DNA of 64,000 nucleotides, taken from positions 1-64,000 of the forward strand of contig MPUH01000330.1 in assembly GCA_001970955.1 (NCBI GenBank). The letters are read 5' to 3'. A program made the position numbers and the translations under genes. How positions within the stretch are numbered: the stretch's first letter is position 1; each line of letters opens with the position of its first letter. A model generated the notes under the pieces. It saw only the letters and a program-made list of their open reading frames with translations, was not told where the DNA came from and made no database searches. Below are positions 51,538 to 61,840 of this stretch, in pieces. This DNA comes from Stentor coeruleus (taxonomy: Eukaryota; Ciliophora; Heterotrichea; Heterotrichida; Stentoridae).

Positions 51538-54500
51538 CTAAACTGACTTCTTTTTAGTCACTAAACCATAGAAAATTCCTTTTTTCTTCATAAGATTCTC
51601 TGGTGTGTCGAACTCTGCTATCACCCCTTTATCCATAACTATCACCCTATCATAGTCCATAATAGTATTTATCCTATGGGCAATAGTCAATACCGTACAG
51701 TCTTTAAACTCTTTTTTTATCACTTCTTGTATCAATGCATCAGTTTTATAATCAATCGACGCTGTAGCTTCATCTAAAAAGATAATCTTTGAATTTCTTA
51801 ATAAAGCTCTAGCAATACATATAAGTTGCCTTTGTCCTGCAGAGAAATTCCCCCCTGATTCTTTTACCTCCTTATCTAAAGCTTGGGTTAAATCTTCATC
51901 TGGGAATACTTCAACATGTTTTAAAACTTCAACAAGTCTTTCATCTGAATGTTCTTTAAAAGGATCAAGATTTTCTCTTAAATTTGCTTGAAATAATGTT
52001 GGTTCTTGTGGGATAACACACATACGTTGACGTAAAATATCTAAACCTAATTCTTCTATATCTACACCATCTATAAGAATATGACCAGAAAATGGTTCGA
52101 TGATTCTAAAAAGAGATAAACATATTGAACTTTTACCTGAACCTGTACGTCCGACAATTCCTATTTTTTCTTGTTTTTTGATTTTGCCAGTAACACCTTT
52201 AAGGACTATATCAGTATCATCACGATATTTCATTTGGTAATTGTCGAATTCGATTTTACCTTTAGATGGCCAGTTACGATTTTTAAGGTCCTCATCTTTG
52301 AATCTTGTACGAGAAGCTTCGCTTTCAGTTTGGGCAAGCTGGTGACAACGTTCAACTGAGACCATTTGGTTTTCAAGGAAAGAAGATGCGAAAACAAGGA
52401 AGTAAATGTTTTCTGGAAGGGTTATTGCATATGAAAGACAGACTCCAGCAAGTCCTGGGTTCATCACACCTCTTGTACCAACAATAAACAAGCAACTTCC
52501 TGTTAAAACAATATCTGACACAATCTCCAAAGCAATTCCTAGCCAACAATTAGTCGCTTGTTGATAAAAAAACAATGCCGTATTATTATTAAGCAAATCC
52601 TCATTTCGGTTTATAAAAAATTTCTCAAGGGAAAATGCTCTGATAGTGCTCAGACCATTAACAGTTTCAGTAAAATTCTGGACAATTGGAGATCTACTAA
52701 TACTTTCTAATCTCATAAGTTCTCTTGAACTAGCTAAATAGAAATTCTGTATTTTAATAGCCAAATACAAAGTTGGAGGTATAGCAATAAGTAAATAAGG
52801 GACAATATAAGCAATTAAACACACAATGCAAAAAACCTGGAAAACTTGGCCAATGCTAGCATTAAGGGCAAATAATAATTGAACATCAATAGCATTCTGA
52901 TCTTTACTAAGCCTATTTAATATTCTTCCAGTAGGTGTTACATCATAAAACTTATTTACTGGAGCATTACATAAACTCTCAACCATTTTCTCAAATATTG
53001 TCCTTGAAACCCTAATCCCCCCACTAACAGTAACAAGTAATCTAAATAAAATAAACAAATTAACAGTAAAAGATGCTATAGAATATATGACAATATTTTC
53101 AACCATATATTCTTTTTGTTCATCAGCGCTTTGATCAGTCCATTGTGATAAATATAAATCTGTATACATTCTATCAGCTTGCCAACATAACATAAAAAAT
53201 ATCACAAGAATTAACATAAACCATCCTCCAGCATAATCCATATAAGTTTTATAAACAGACATTTTTACACTGCCTATAACCCGGTCTTCGACTTCTATGA
53301 TTTTTTTTTCTTTTTGGATAATATTTTTATCTTCATCAATATTATTTTTATCTTCAGGTTTCTCATCTTTTTTATCTTCATGAGCAGATTCGACTAGGAA
53401 TGAGTTTTTGAAAAACCCATCTTTTTTAAGCAACTCTTCGTAATTCCCAGTTTCTACAATATGTCCTTCATGCATCATGATAATCTTATCAACATATGGT
53501 AAGAATTGTTGATTATTAGTAACAAGGAGAATAGTTTTGTTTTTTAAATAAGTTTTAAAACAATCATGGAATATTCCTGCACCTACATGAGCATCAACTG
53601 CACTAAGTGGATCATCAAGAAGGTAAATATCTGCAAGTTTATATACTGCACGTGCTATGGCTACACGAGTTTTTTGCCCACCACTAAGATTGATACCTTT
53701 TTCTCCTATTTCAGTCTCATCATGTCCTGGAAGAATTTCTAAGTCAGGTTGAAGTTGACAAACTTTAAGAACTTCTCGATATTTTATAAGGTCTTCAGAT
53801 GAACCAAAAAGGATGTTGTTTTTAATACTAGCGTTTTGGATCCATGACTCTTGGCTTACGTAAGCTAGAGAACCATCCATTGCAATATGTGTGAATTCAC
53901 TAGTTTTTATGAGGGTCATGTTTTGAAGTAAAGCTTGGATAAGAGAAGATTTACCACTTCCTACTTTGCCTACTACAGCTATAAATTCCCCTTGTCGAAC
54001 TTTTAAAGTTATATCTTTAAGTATAGTTTTAGTTTCACGCATTTCCCCACTATTAGTCTCTTCAGGTACATCCCAAGCAAAAGAACACGCATTAATATCA
54101 ATTGCATAATTTCCTTGTGTTTTTTGCACATAATGGACTATTTCACGACATTGGAAAAAGTCTTGTATACGTTTATAGCTAACAAGTGCTTGAATAAAAT
54201 TGTTTAACAAATCTGGTATTAATCTTATTGACATATTTAATGTACCTATAACTGATGTACCTGCAAATACATTACCAGGTGTTAAGGTTATGTCTGATAA
54301 AGTCATAGTAAAAAGTACGCCCATTATAAGATAATTCCTTGTCCCCCAATTGAGGAATATTACAGCCACAAGGTATTTAAGACCTTTGACTAAGACTTTC
54401 ATTTCTTCGCTTCTAGCACCTAAAACTTTTTCAGCCATTTTATTTTCCCAGTTATAGAGTTTTAGTACTTTCATTGAAGAAAGCCACTCACCAGCAACTT

Positions 54501-55857
54501 TCATCCTTTTGTCTTTTTTTTCCATGAGTTCTTTTTGTAGCTTTGCCATGGTTTTAGCGATAACTCCGTTTATTCCAAATAAAACCACCATCAAAACAAT
54601 GCCAGTAATCAAAGCTTGCCACCCAAGTGTTACAAACAAAAGGTAAACCCCAGTTCCAAACTGAAAAGGCCAAATAATAGCTCTTATAGAATAAGGTATA
54701 GAATCAGAAATTCTCATAAGATCAACTTGCATCAAGTTAATAATCTGAGCATAAGAAAAACTTGAAGTAGTTGAAGTCATAACAGAAGGTGAAACATTAA
54801 AAGTCTTATCAAAAATATGCGCAGAAAGTCCTGATTTTATATGAGCAGTAAGTAAACTTGTATGAAATCTATAATGATTATTAGCTATAGCTTGAACAAT
54901 TTTACATAATAACATATAAGCAATAATAGCATAACCACGCCATAAAGGTTCATCACTGAATAAGAAACTTTCAATGATTTTTATAAAAACAGCACCACTA
55001 AAATCCATAAGATTTGATATAAACCCTACTATTGTTAAAAGAAAGATATCAAAAGCAAAACGCAAGTACATAGCTTTAAGTAAAGCATGATTGTCGTTTT
55101 TTCTGGCAAGATATTTCGTTAGAATAGGTTCAAGTTTTACTTTTTGGTAAGATGTGGACTCTAAAACTCGAACTTTTTCTATATCTTCAACTTCTAAAGG
55201 TCTTTGATAACCAATTCTTAATACAGGGTATATCCATAATGTTAGCAATTTAGAGAAAATAGTCGCTTTTTCATAACTAGTTTCTTCTCTTTTTGGCTCT
55301 TCAATGACAATTTCTTCAACTAAATCTCTATATCTTGTTGAATGTTCCCGTGAACAGGATCCTTTTATAACTACTGATACTAAGATAAAAAGAAAAGATG
55401 AAGGAATAACTTCAAGAGTTTCTAGAATTTGGCTTTCTTGAATAGTGTTTCCATTTGAGAGTTTTTGTGGCTTGCCAAAATATGTCCAGAAGATGACGAA
55501 TTGTATAATACCCCATAATGGACGAAGCAACCAGTATAACTTAAGGCCGCAATGGCGACTACAGCCCCAGGTTGAAAAAGAAAATGATTTTTGATATGAG
55601 TAAAGGACGACAATCCACTCTAAAGTGCTGCCGAAATAACTTAAGAATTCTGCTGTTGACACATAGTTATAGTCTCTAAAGAATAACAACATTGTGAGCT
55701 GAGCAAAATAAGAAAGTATCATACCCAGTATCAACATTGTAAATGAAGCTGGTACTGATCGAGTCTGACCTTTTATTGAAGCAATTTGACATATGAATAA
55801 AAGACCAATAAATGCTATACTAGGTACAAAGCTCAAATAAAAACTTGTAAAGCACAT
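51538..55857 (-). CDS. ABCC-subfamily (MRP-type) ABC transporter
   Basis: A 1439-aa full transporter. An N-terminal membrane region (about 5-165) resembles TMD0/L0, followed by TMD1 (about 260-560), NBD1 (about 585-815), TMD2 (about 870-1165) and NBD2 (about 1200-1435). NBD1 has Walker A GKVGSGKSS (630), LSGGQ (724) and Walker B LLDDP, with Asp where an active site has Glu. This is usual in ABCC; in addition its H-loop reads VTNNQ rather than VTH. NBD2 is canonical: GRTGSGKSS (1236), FSAGQ (1338), FLDEATAS (E1363) and IAHR. Such pumps export conjugated anions and drugs. The linker between halves is acidic and Lys-rich. It is divergent from, but far from, the next gene. Confidence 0.95.
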   Translation of the reverse strand: MCFTSFYLSFVPSIAFIGLLFICQIASIKGQTRSVPASFTMLILGMILSYFAQLTMLLFFRDYNYVSTAEFLSYFGSTLEWIVVLYSYQKSFSFSTWGCSRHCGLKLYWLLRPLWGIIQFVIFWTYFGKPQKLSNGNTIQESQILETLEVIPSSFLFILVSVVIKGSCSREHSTRYRDLVEEIVIEEPKREETSYEKATIFSKLLTLWIYPVLRIGYQRPLEVEDIEKVRVLESTSYQKVKLEPILTKYLARKNDNHALLKAMYLRFAFDIFLLTIVGFISNLMDFSGAVFIKIIESFLFSDEPLWRGYAIIAYMLLCKIVQAIANNHYRFHTSLLTAHIKSGLSAHIFDKTFNVSPSVMTSTTSSFSYAQIINLMQVDLMRISDSIPYSIRAIIWPFQFGTGVYLLFVTLGWQALITGIVLMVVLFGINGVIAKTMAKLQKELMEKKDKRMKVAGEWLSSMKVLKLYNWENKMAEKVLGARSEEMKVLVKGLKYLVAVIFLNWGTRNYLIMGVLFTMTLSDITLTPGNVFAGTSVIGTLNMSIRLIPDLLNNFIQALVSYKRIQDFFQCREIVHYVQKTQGNYAIDINACSFAWDVPEETNSGEMRETKTILKDITLKVRQGEFIAVVGKVGSGKSSLIQALLQNMTLIKTSEFTHIAMDGSLAYVSQESWIQNASIKNNILFGSSEDLIKYREVLKVCQLQPDLEILPGHDETEIGEKGINLSGGQKTRVAIARAVYKLADIYLLDDPLSAVDAHVGAGIFHDCFKTYLKNKTILLVTNNQQFLPYVDKIIMMHEGHIVETGNYEELLKKDGFFKNSFLVESAHEDKKDEKPEDKNNIDEDKNIIQKEKKIIEVEDRVIGSVKMSVYKTYMDYAGGWFMLILVIFFMLCWQADRMYTDLYLSQWTDQSADEQKEYMVENIVIYSIASFTVNLFILFRLLVTVSGGIRVSRTIFEKMVESLCNAPVNKFYDVTPTGRILNRLSKDQNAIDVQLLFALNASIGQVFQVFCIVCLIAYIVPYLLIAIPPTLYLAIKIQNFYLASSRELMRLESISRSPIVQNFTETVNGLSTIRAFSLEKFFINRNEDLLNNNTALFFYQQATNCWLGIALEIVSDIVLTGSCLFIVGTRGVMNPGLAGVCLSYAITLPENIYFLVFASSFLENQMVSVERCHQLAQTESEASRTRFKDEDLKNRNWPSKGKIEFDNYQMKYRDDTDIVLKGVTGKIKKQEKIGIVGRTGSGKSSICLSLFRIIEPFSGHILIDGVDIEELGLDILRQRMCVIPQEPTLFQANLRENLDPFKEHSDERLVEVLKHVEVFPDEDLTQALDKEVKESGGNFSAGQRQLICIARALLRNSKIIFLDEATASIDYKTDALIQEVIKKEFKDCTVLTIAHRINTIMDYDRVIVMDKGVIAEFDTPENLMKKKGIFYGLVTKKKSV

Positions 55858-57281
55858 ATCAGCCGGCTCTTTACTCTATATGTGAATTACCACAACGTAT
55901 GGGTCGCATATGGCTTCCATTTATTTGCCAATTTTACTTAAAGTTGTTTAATAAAAGTTCATTTTGTAAATATGAGATTTATTAGTAATTTGGTTGATTT
56001 TATGAGGTTTATTAGTAGTTTAGTTAATTTTATGATAATTAAATGATATATGCTGAAGTTTTTTATTGTAATACTATGAAATTTGTGTATGTTTATATGG
56101 GTTTTATTAAGAAATATTTTTTTAAAGTTGAATTATGGTTGGATTTTACTTGTGGTTTTTAATTTTTTATGATATTTTTAGGTTTTGAATAAGGAGTTTT
56201 TTAAGGTGATACTATAAATTTGAAAATAAGATATAGTTTTGGTTTGGTTTAGATATTTATTGCTGATTGAGATATTGTTTCAGTATATTTTTATTTGAAA
56301 ATTAGTAACCAGTAGTGTAAAAGTGTAAATAGGAAAAAAATTATGTTATTTCATTAGTTAATTAAACATAAAATTTCCATCCAATATAAATTCTAAGCCA
56401 AATCAATTCTTTTAAACATCACATCATAAAAGTTATGTTTTTAAGATTACAGTTTTAATATATCACCCAATAAATCCATCTATATAAACTTATAGCAAAT
56501 CCAAACTACATAAATCATTCAGCAAAATAAAATAAAAGTTTTTATCATTATCACCAAAAATTATGCAATCTCACAAACCATCGGGAAATAATAATAAAAA
56601 ATAGATAGGATTTACATAATTTATCACTAAAAAAATCAGAAAACCTGAATTTATCAACAATCATGAGATTTTCTAAATTTCTGGTGAAAAAATAAAATTC
56701 TGCATTTTACTCTAAAGGTCCTTTTAATAGCGGGCCTACGCTTTCAGTATTTGAGGTCCGTTATTAAATGATAATTTTTAAAAAAGCTTTAATTCCAAGA
56801 CTGCTTAATAACTGTACACAATGCAATTTTTCATGAGCTATATAGCGGCGGTGGGCTTTCCTGGGTTTCATTATTACGAAAAATTTAAGGTCCACTATTA
56901 AATGGTATATTTTATGTGAAAAATTCGATTTCCAGGTCGCTAAAAAAGGACTTTTAAAGTTAAGGGTATTCCTAAAAACAAGAAAATATGAAGAGTTTCT
57001 AAGAAAGCAAAAAGACTAAAAAATCAATGATAATCATCAAAAAAAAAATACTGTAATAAACAAAAAATTAAATATCAATCACTTGGTTATCAATAAACAT
57101 TATCTAATCCCTAATATTTCCTAATTTTATTAACAGAAAAACCATCTCACATCAAAAATCTAATTCTTATTAATAAGCATCACAAAATCCCTAGGATAAT
57201 CCAAAAGCCTCACAAACTCAATAAAAACTCCGAAACTCAAAACAATAAAATCAATCCTATACAAAAGTTCAATATAAAAAT
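55858..57281. other. intergenic region with inverted-repeat element
   Basis: 1.4 kb between the ABC transporter start (minus) and the EF-hand gene start (plus). The left part is T/G-rich and the right part A/C-rich. In the middle lies the inverted-repeat element at 56705-56965, whose GC content is visibly above its surroundings. No open frame was found. Confidence 0.55.
56705..56965. repeat. inverted-repeat element, MITE-like or structured RNA
   Basis: The left arm TTTAATAGCGGGCCT (56723-56737) can pair over all 15 positions, with two G-U pairs, with AGGTCCGTTATTAAA (56754-56768). It pairs over 14 of 15 with AGGTCCACTATTAAA (56888-56902), and again, with gaps, with the arm from 56934. The outer flanks (from about 56709 and to about 56961) also match each other in inverted orientation. 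The element could be a short non-autonomous DNA transposon or a folded RNA. No open frame and no clear target duplication are seen. Confidence 0.55.
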
Positions 57282-58025
57282 ATGCAAAAACGACAGTCAT
57301 CCCAAGGAGCCTTATCAACCATAAGGTCATCCAAAACCCTCAAGCCTTTATTTCCATCTTTCAGTTCTACATCAACATCAATAACATCCGTAATAAACAT
57401 ATAGAAACCTGAAGTTAGAACCTGGTTAAGAACAAGAGGTAAACGTCAATATATTGGTTTTGATGATGAAGAAAGGATTAAATTAAGAAAATATTTCAGT
57501 TCATTAGACGAGAATAACAATGGTATATGATAAAAAGGATGTATTGGATTCAAAGAACTTGAAGATCCACTTATAGCATTAGGCCTTGCAGAAACTAGAC
57601 AACAAGTTGAAGAAATGGTTAGAAGTGTTGATTTTGATGGCTCAGGGTATATAGAATTTGAAGAGTTTTTGACTATTTTAAAAGGATCAAGGGGTAATGC
57701 TGCGATTGCTAATTTTTTTAAAGGACTTATTGAAGGAACTTTAATAAAAGATGCTAAGACCCTACCTTTTAAATTAGTTGTTAGTGCTTTTAGAAGAAGG
57801 ATGCTTATGGACTCATTGATGACAAAAGATGTAGATAAAAAAGAAAAGGGGGAAAAAGTTATGAGAGCTTTTGCGAGGCAAATTTCGGTGAATAAAAAAC
57901 TTAGAGGAGGTAATGAAGGGTTTAATGCTGATTTAAGAATAGGGTTTCCTAAACTTCCGAGAATTATTGAAGAAAATGAAGGGCACTTTGAAAAAGTTAA
58001 AGAGATTCTTAGGAAAAAAAAATAA
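57282..58025 (+). CDS. EF-hand protein, calmodulin-like pair (three exons)
   Basis: The exons are 57282-57389, 57405-57522 and 57538-58025, giving 237 aa after removal of two 15-nt introns. Residues 1-45 are Ser/Lys-rich. EF-hand 1 is at 71-82 (DENNNGCIGFKE, interrupted by intron 2) and EF-hand 2 at 107-118 (DFDGSGYIEFEE); both have good calcium ligands. The C-terminal 110 residues are basic and helical with no recognised motif, ending in a Lys tail. Such single-pair EF-hand proteins are common in ciliates. Read without splicing, only the part from residue 102 on would be called, losing one hand. The partner is unknown. Confidence 0.85.
57390..57404 (+). other. 15-nt intron 1 of the EF-hand gene
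   Basis: It reads GTAATAAACATATAG, with A at position 10. Retention gives an in-frame stop; removal joins the Ser-rich head to KPEVRTW in frame. Confidence 0.82.
57523..57537 (+). other. 15-nt intron 2 of the EF-hand gene
   Basis: It reads GTATATGATAAAAAG, with A at position 10. Its removal completes the EF-hand loop DENNNGCIGFKE. Confidence 0.9.
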
Positions 58026-58454
58026 TGTAATTATTGTAACAGCCCTTAAAAATAACTTGATATTTCTATATTTTTAGAAAAAAAATTGTATTTAAGATGC
58101 AAAGGTTAGGTTGATTTAAAGATTATGATTAAACTATAATTATTTAGGATTTAAAAGGGTAAGGATTTTATATTAGAATAGTATTTTTTATTAGGATAAT
58201 ATATACCACATACATAATACTAAAAAAGCTTATTTAAAACCTTAAAATAATTCCTTTAAAAACACACCAAAAATCAATTAAATTCCTCATACTCCCCATC
58301 CTTATTTTCAAGCCCACCATCCCTCAACTTCTAAATCCAACTTCCTTTAAAACCTCCAAATCTCTAAAATTTCTAAAACTCAAACCAAGTATTAAAACCC
58401 TCAAAATCCTAAACCAACCCAACCATCTGCAAAAAATCAGTTAAATATTATAAA
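58026..58454. promoter_or_regulatory. intergenic leader, no gene seen
   Basis: It lies between two plus-strand genes. From about 58200 it is A/C-rich with almost no G (58321-58380 has none), the usual look of leaders upstream of + genes here. Confidence 0.5.
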
Positions 58455-59927
58455 ATGTTCATAAAAAGAAGAAGAAAATTCTACAGCATCGATGAAGTTC
58501 ACATCATGGTATCCCAAATGGAACAAAAAAGTAAACGAATGCCCGAAATAATAGGTTTTCGATCTTCAGACACTTGTAAAAACTTTAAAGACTTATTAAC
58601 CCTATGCAATTCCCTAAGTATAGTATTTATCCAATACGATCTAATCCAAGATTGTCTCCAAATACTAAAAAGTGCAGGTGAAGCTGATTCAAACCTTTGC
58701 AAATACGGCACAGTATTAGATAAGCTTTGGCAAGGTCGTATTTTAACATATAACAACCTAGCATTTCTATACCACAAAGTAAATCAACCAGGAGACAGTT
58801 TAAAGTTTCTATATGAAGCTCATGGTCTAGCACAAAACATAAAAGAATCAGGTGGTGTTGCTAAATATGACCTTCAAGTCTCTTCAAATATTCTAACCTT
58901 TATAACCTTATGGAAACTTAAAAGATATCAACAAGCAACAACATATGCTGAATTAGCAAGTGATAACCTAAATGCAATATCTAATGGGAAAAAATCAACA
59001 AGTTTTACTGAAGAAAACATACAAAATCTTTTTAGTATACTAGGAATATGTATGGCTGGCTTAGCTGTAAAAACAGAAGGAAGTGTTAAAAAGGCTCAGA
59101 TGATATTAGAAGACTGTTTATCTCAAATAGATGATGAAAGACATGCAGCTAAAACTATGATAAGAGATCAAATGAGAGAACTTTATAGAATGAGAAATAT
59201 GAGTATTTCAGCTTTAAATGGTTCAAACTCCGAAATGTCTATAGAAACTCATTCAGAAGATGACTTTTTACCTAAAATCCCTTCAGAAGTTCTAAGAACT
59301 TCATTGAAACAAAACTATGACTGGCTTATAACAAAAGATTTTGAGACTATATTTTTTATAACATGTTTCGTCCCATTTATAGCTCCTAATACCCCAATGA
59401 TAAAAACAAGTGATCTAGAAAATGCTAGAGGGAAAGTTCAACAAGATGAGTTATTAGAAATATCAAATCCAATAAAAGAGTTGCCACAAGAGTTTGAAAG
59501 TGAACTTGAATCTAATACAGGACTTCCAAGACTTAGAGGTTTTTCTAAATTTAAAAAAGTTAGTAGATCAAAAATGACTGCATATAGAAAACAAAGTGCT
59601 ATAGATAATAAATCCCCACCAAGAAGTCAAGCATGGTATGAAAAAAGAATTGATAGTAGATTTCCAAGTGAACCTAGAGGATCAGGGTATTCAAATAGAC
59701 CAATACTTCCAAGGCTAAGTACTCCATATAAGGGTGAAGTTTTAAGTAGGGGTTATGATGCTGTGAAAAGACCTAAGGAATATAAGAATCAACATATAAT
59801 GCTTGAGTTTAATCCTATGTCTGGAGATAATGTCCCTGTAGAACTTGTACCAATGCCACCTGGGAAGAACAATGACTTATATAAAACCCGACAATTGGAC
59901 TCTTATTATATGGATATATGCGATTAG
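58455..59927 (+). CDS. TPR-like helical-repeat protein
   Basis: A 490-aa protein. Residues about 40-250 consist of paired helices with TPR-like spacing (YNNLAFLYHKVNQPGDSLKFL, YQQATTYAELASDNLNAI and a further pair ending near ILEDCLSQI). Downstream sequence (about 280-490) is Pro/Ser/Arg-rich, probably disordered, and ends in a short acidic tail. No enzyme motif is seen. It is followed after only 48 bp by the next plus-strand gene. A scaffold function is inferred, and the specific family is not recognised. Confidence 0.7.
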   Translation: MFIKRRRKFYSIDEVHIMVSQMEQKSKRMPEIIGFRSSDTCKNFKDLLTLCNSLSIVFIQYDLIQDCLQILKSAGEADSNLCKYGTVLDKLWQGRILTYNNLAFLYHKVNQPGDSLKFLYEAHGLAQNIKESGGVAKYDLQVSSNILTFITLWKLKRYQQATTYAELASDNLNAISNGKKSTSFTEENIQNLFSILGICMAGLAVKTEGSVKKAQMILEDCLSQIDDERHAAKTMIRDQMRELYRMRNMSISALNGSNSEMSIETHSEDDFLPKIPSEVLRTSLKQNYDWLITKDFETIFFITCFVPFIAPNTPMIKTSDLENARGKVQQDELLEISNPIKELPQEFESELESNTGLPRLRGFSKFKKVSRSKMTAYRKQSAIDNKSPPRSQAWYEKRIDSRFPSEPRGSGYSNRPILPRLSTPYKGEVLSRGYDAVKRPKEYKNQHIMLEFNPMSGDNVPVELVPMPPGKNNDLYKTRQLDSYYMDICD

Positions 59928-59975
59928 CCTAATTTTTTAAGTGTAATTTTCCCATAAGTATTTTATAAAAAGCAT

Positions 59976-61652
59976 ATGAGCAAATATAATCAGCCTTCAG
60001 GTAGAAAGTCTTTGAAACTTGACTTTTCTACTAGTAAAATATCCCAAAGTAACAGCCCAAAACCTTTAAAATCCCCTAGATATGGGTATACAGAATTCTT
60101 TGCCTCTTTAGAAAATCAAATCAAAAGACTTGACCCTGAATTCATTTTTATATGGGGTGATGAAAGCCCTTTAACTCAAGCACTGAATTGTGTTAAACAA
60201 GCTATTGATAATGTTCTTAATAAATCCATAAGTACAGAAGTAGCATCGTTACCTAGGGGTGTAGATACAACAACATCATTGAAAAATATAAAAAGTGATG
60301 ATCCTCCAACACCTGAAAGTGTTAAAGATATGGCTAATGATACAGAAAAAGTCAAATATAAACTTGAAAAACAAGCAGAAAAACTTAAAAAAGAAAAGGA
60401 AATATTGAGGAAAAATAAAAACACTCTGTTTGAAATGGAAGATGAGTTAAGAAGGGTTAAAGAAGAGCTTAATAATGAATATATTATGCTAAATCAGAAC
60501 AAAAACAAGCTGAGAAATGAAAAAGAAAATTTTGAAAGGGAAAAATATGATATGGGCAAAGAAAAAAAGATGCTTTTGGATTTGAAAGTAAGGCTTGAAA
60601 ACAAAGATAATGAGCTGAAGCTAGCTTATGATGATTTGGAGATAAAAAGAGGAATTTTTGCCCAGGAAAGAACGGAAATCGATAGAGAAAAGTGGCTGAT
60701 TGATAAGGAAAAACAACAAAACATAGAAAAATTGGCGATAATAAACCAAACAAGGGAGTTTATAATGCAAGAAGTAAAAAGTTTAGAAGGTGAAAGAGAC
60801 CAGTTGTTGAAATTTAAGGTTAATTTACAAAAAGAAGCTTCTGAGAATAAAGAGATGAGAAGCGTTCTCGATCATGAAAAGGACACTTTGGCTAAGCTTA
60901 AAGAGAATTTGATTAAAGAAAAACAAGATGAAATTGTTGTTTATGATTTGAGCAAGTCTCCAAGCTTTGGCCCAGGGGCTAGAGAATGTGTTGATACAGT
61001 AGAATTTGTTAGTAAAAGCGAAGTTGATTTGATGCTAGCTGAACTAACACAGTCCATGCAAGCTATGGAAGATGATTTAGTGCAGAAAGCTATAGAATTA
61101 GACGATAGGGAAACAAAAATACATCTTACTGAGTCACAACTTAAAGAAAAAGCTGCTGATCTTAATCTTATAAAAGACTCATTAGAAAGGTCTAGTAAGG
61201 AACTTAGTGAATTGATTAATGTATCTTTACCAAGAGTTAATATAGAATCAGCAAGTTTAGAAAACATAATAAAGCAATTAGCTCAACAAAAAGAAGCATT
61301 AAAACAAGAACAAATGAATTTTGATAGCTTGAGTTACTTAAAAGATGATGAGAAATATGCTGAAATACAAAAAGAAATTGAAAGTAGGATTTATAATATT
61401 GCCTCAAGAGAAAAAAAACTTGAAGAAATAGCTTTAGAGATTGAAGAGCATAAAAATTTCCTACAAAAAGATGAAGAGACAGTTAGGAATTTGAGAATCG
61501 AGTTTAAAGTTGAATATGAAAATAAAATCGGCGAAATGGAAAAAGCGAAAGCTGAGCTAGAAAAACTTGAAGAGAAAATTGAGGCTCACTTTGCAAAAAT
61601 TGAAGAAAAAGAGAAGTGGATCTTAGAAAATATAGCACAAGCAACAAGATAA
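59976..61652 (+). CDS. coiled-coil protein
   Basis: A 558-aa protein. The first ~120 residues are Ser/Pro/Lys-rich with a small ordered patch (YTEFFASLENQIKRLDPEFIF). From about 125 to 320 and from about 350 to 555 it is an almost unbroken, highly charged coiled coil, with a short non-coil break at about 325-345. It has no enzymatic motif and no membrane segment. Composition resembles, but does not clearly match, the coiled-coil pair at 1528-8576. A cytoskeletal or basal-body role is possible and is inferred only. It begins 48 bp after the TPR-like gene on the same strand. Confidence 0.75.
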   Translation: MSKYNQPSGRKSLKLDFSTSKISQSNSPKPLKSPRYGYTEFFASLENQIKRLDPEFIFIWGDESPLTQALNCVKQAIDNVLNKSISTEVASLPRGVDTTTSLKNIKSDDPPTPESVKDMANDTEKVKYKLEKQAEKLKKEKEILRKNKNTLFEMEDELRRVKEELNNEYIMLNQNKNKLRNEKENFEREKYDMGKEKKMLLDLKVRLENKDNELKLAYDDLEIKRGIFAQERTEIDREKWLIDKEKQQNIEKLAIINQTREFIMQEVKSLEGERDQLLKFKVNLQKEASENKEMRSVLDHEKDTLAKLKENLIKEKQDEIVVYDLSKSPSFGPGARECVDTVEFVSKSEVDLMLAELTQSMQAMEDDLVQKAIELDDRETKIHLTESQLKEKAADLNLIKDSLERSSKELSELINVSLPRVNIESASLENIIKQLAQQKEALKQEQMNFDSLSYLKDDEKYAEIQKEIESRIYNIASREKKLEEIALEIEEHKNFLQKDEETVRNLRIEFKVEYENKIGEMEKAKAELEKLEEKIEAHFAKIEEKEKWILENIAQATR

Positions 61653-61840
61653 ATAGTTAATAAATAAAAAATTATAACTAATAAAACCAAAAAACTCCTC
61701 TTTTAAAATTCCTCACCTATAAACCCTATTTTTTTCACTACTAATTTTCTCTAATATAAAAACCCTTACGAAATCATCCATAAAATTCTCATATTTTTTC
61801 TTACTTACCCTACCATCTTCACTTCCATTTCCTAATAAAA

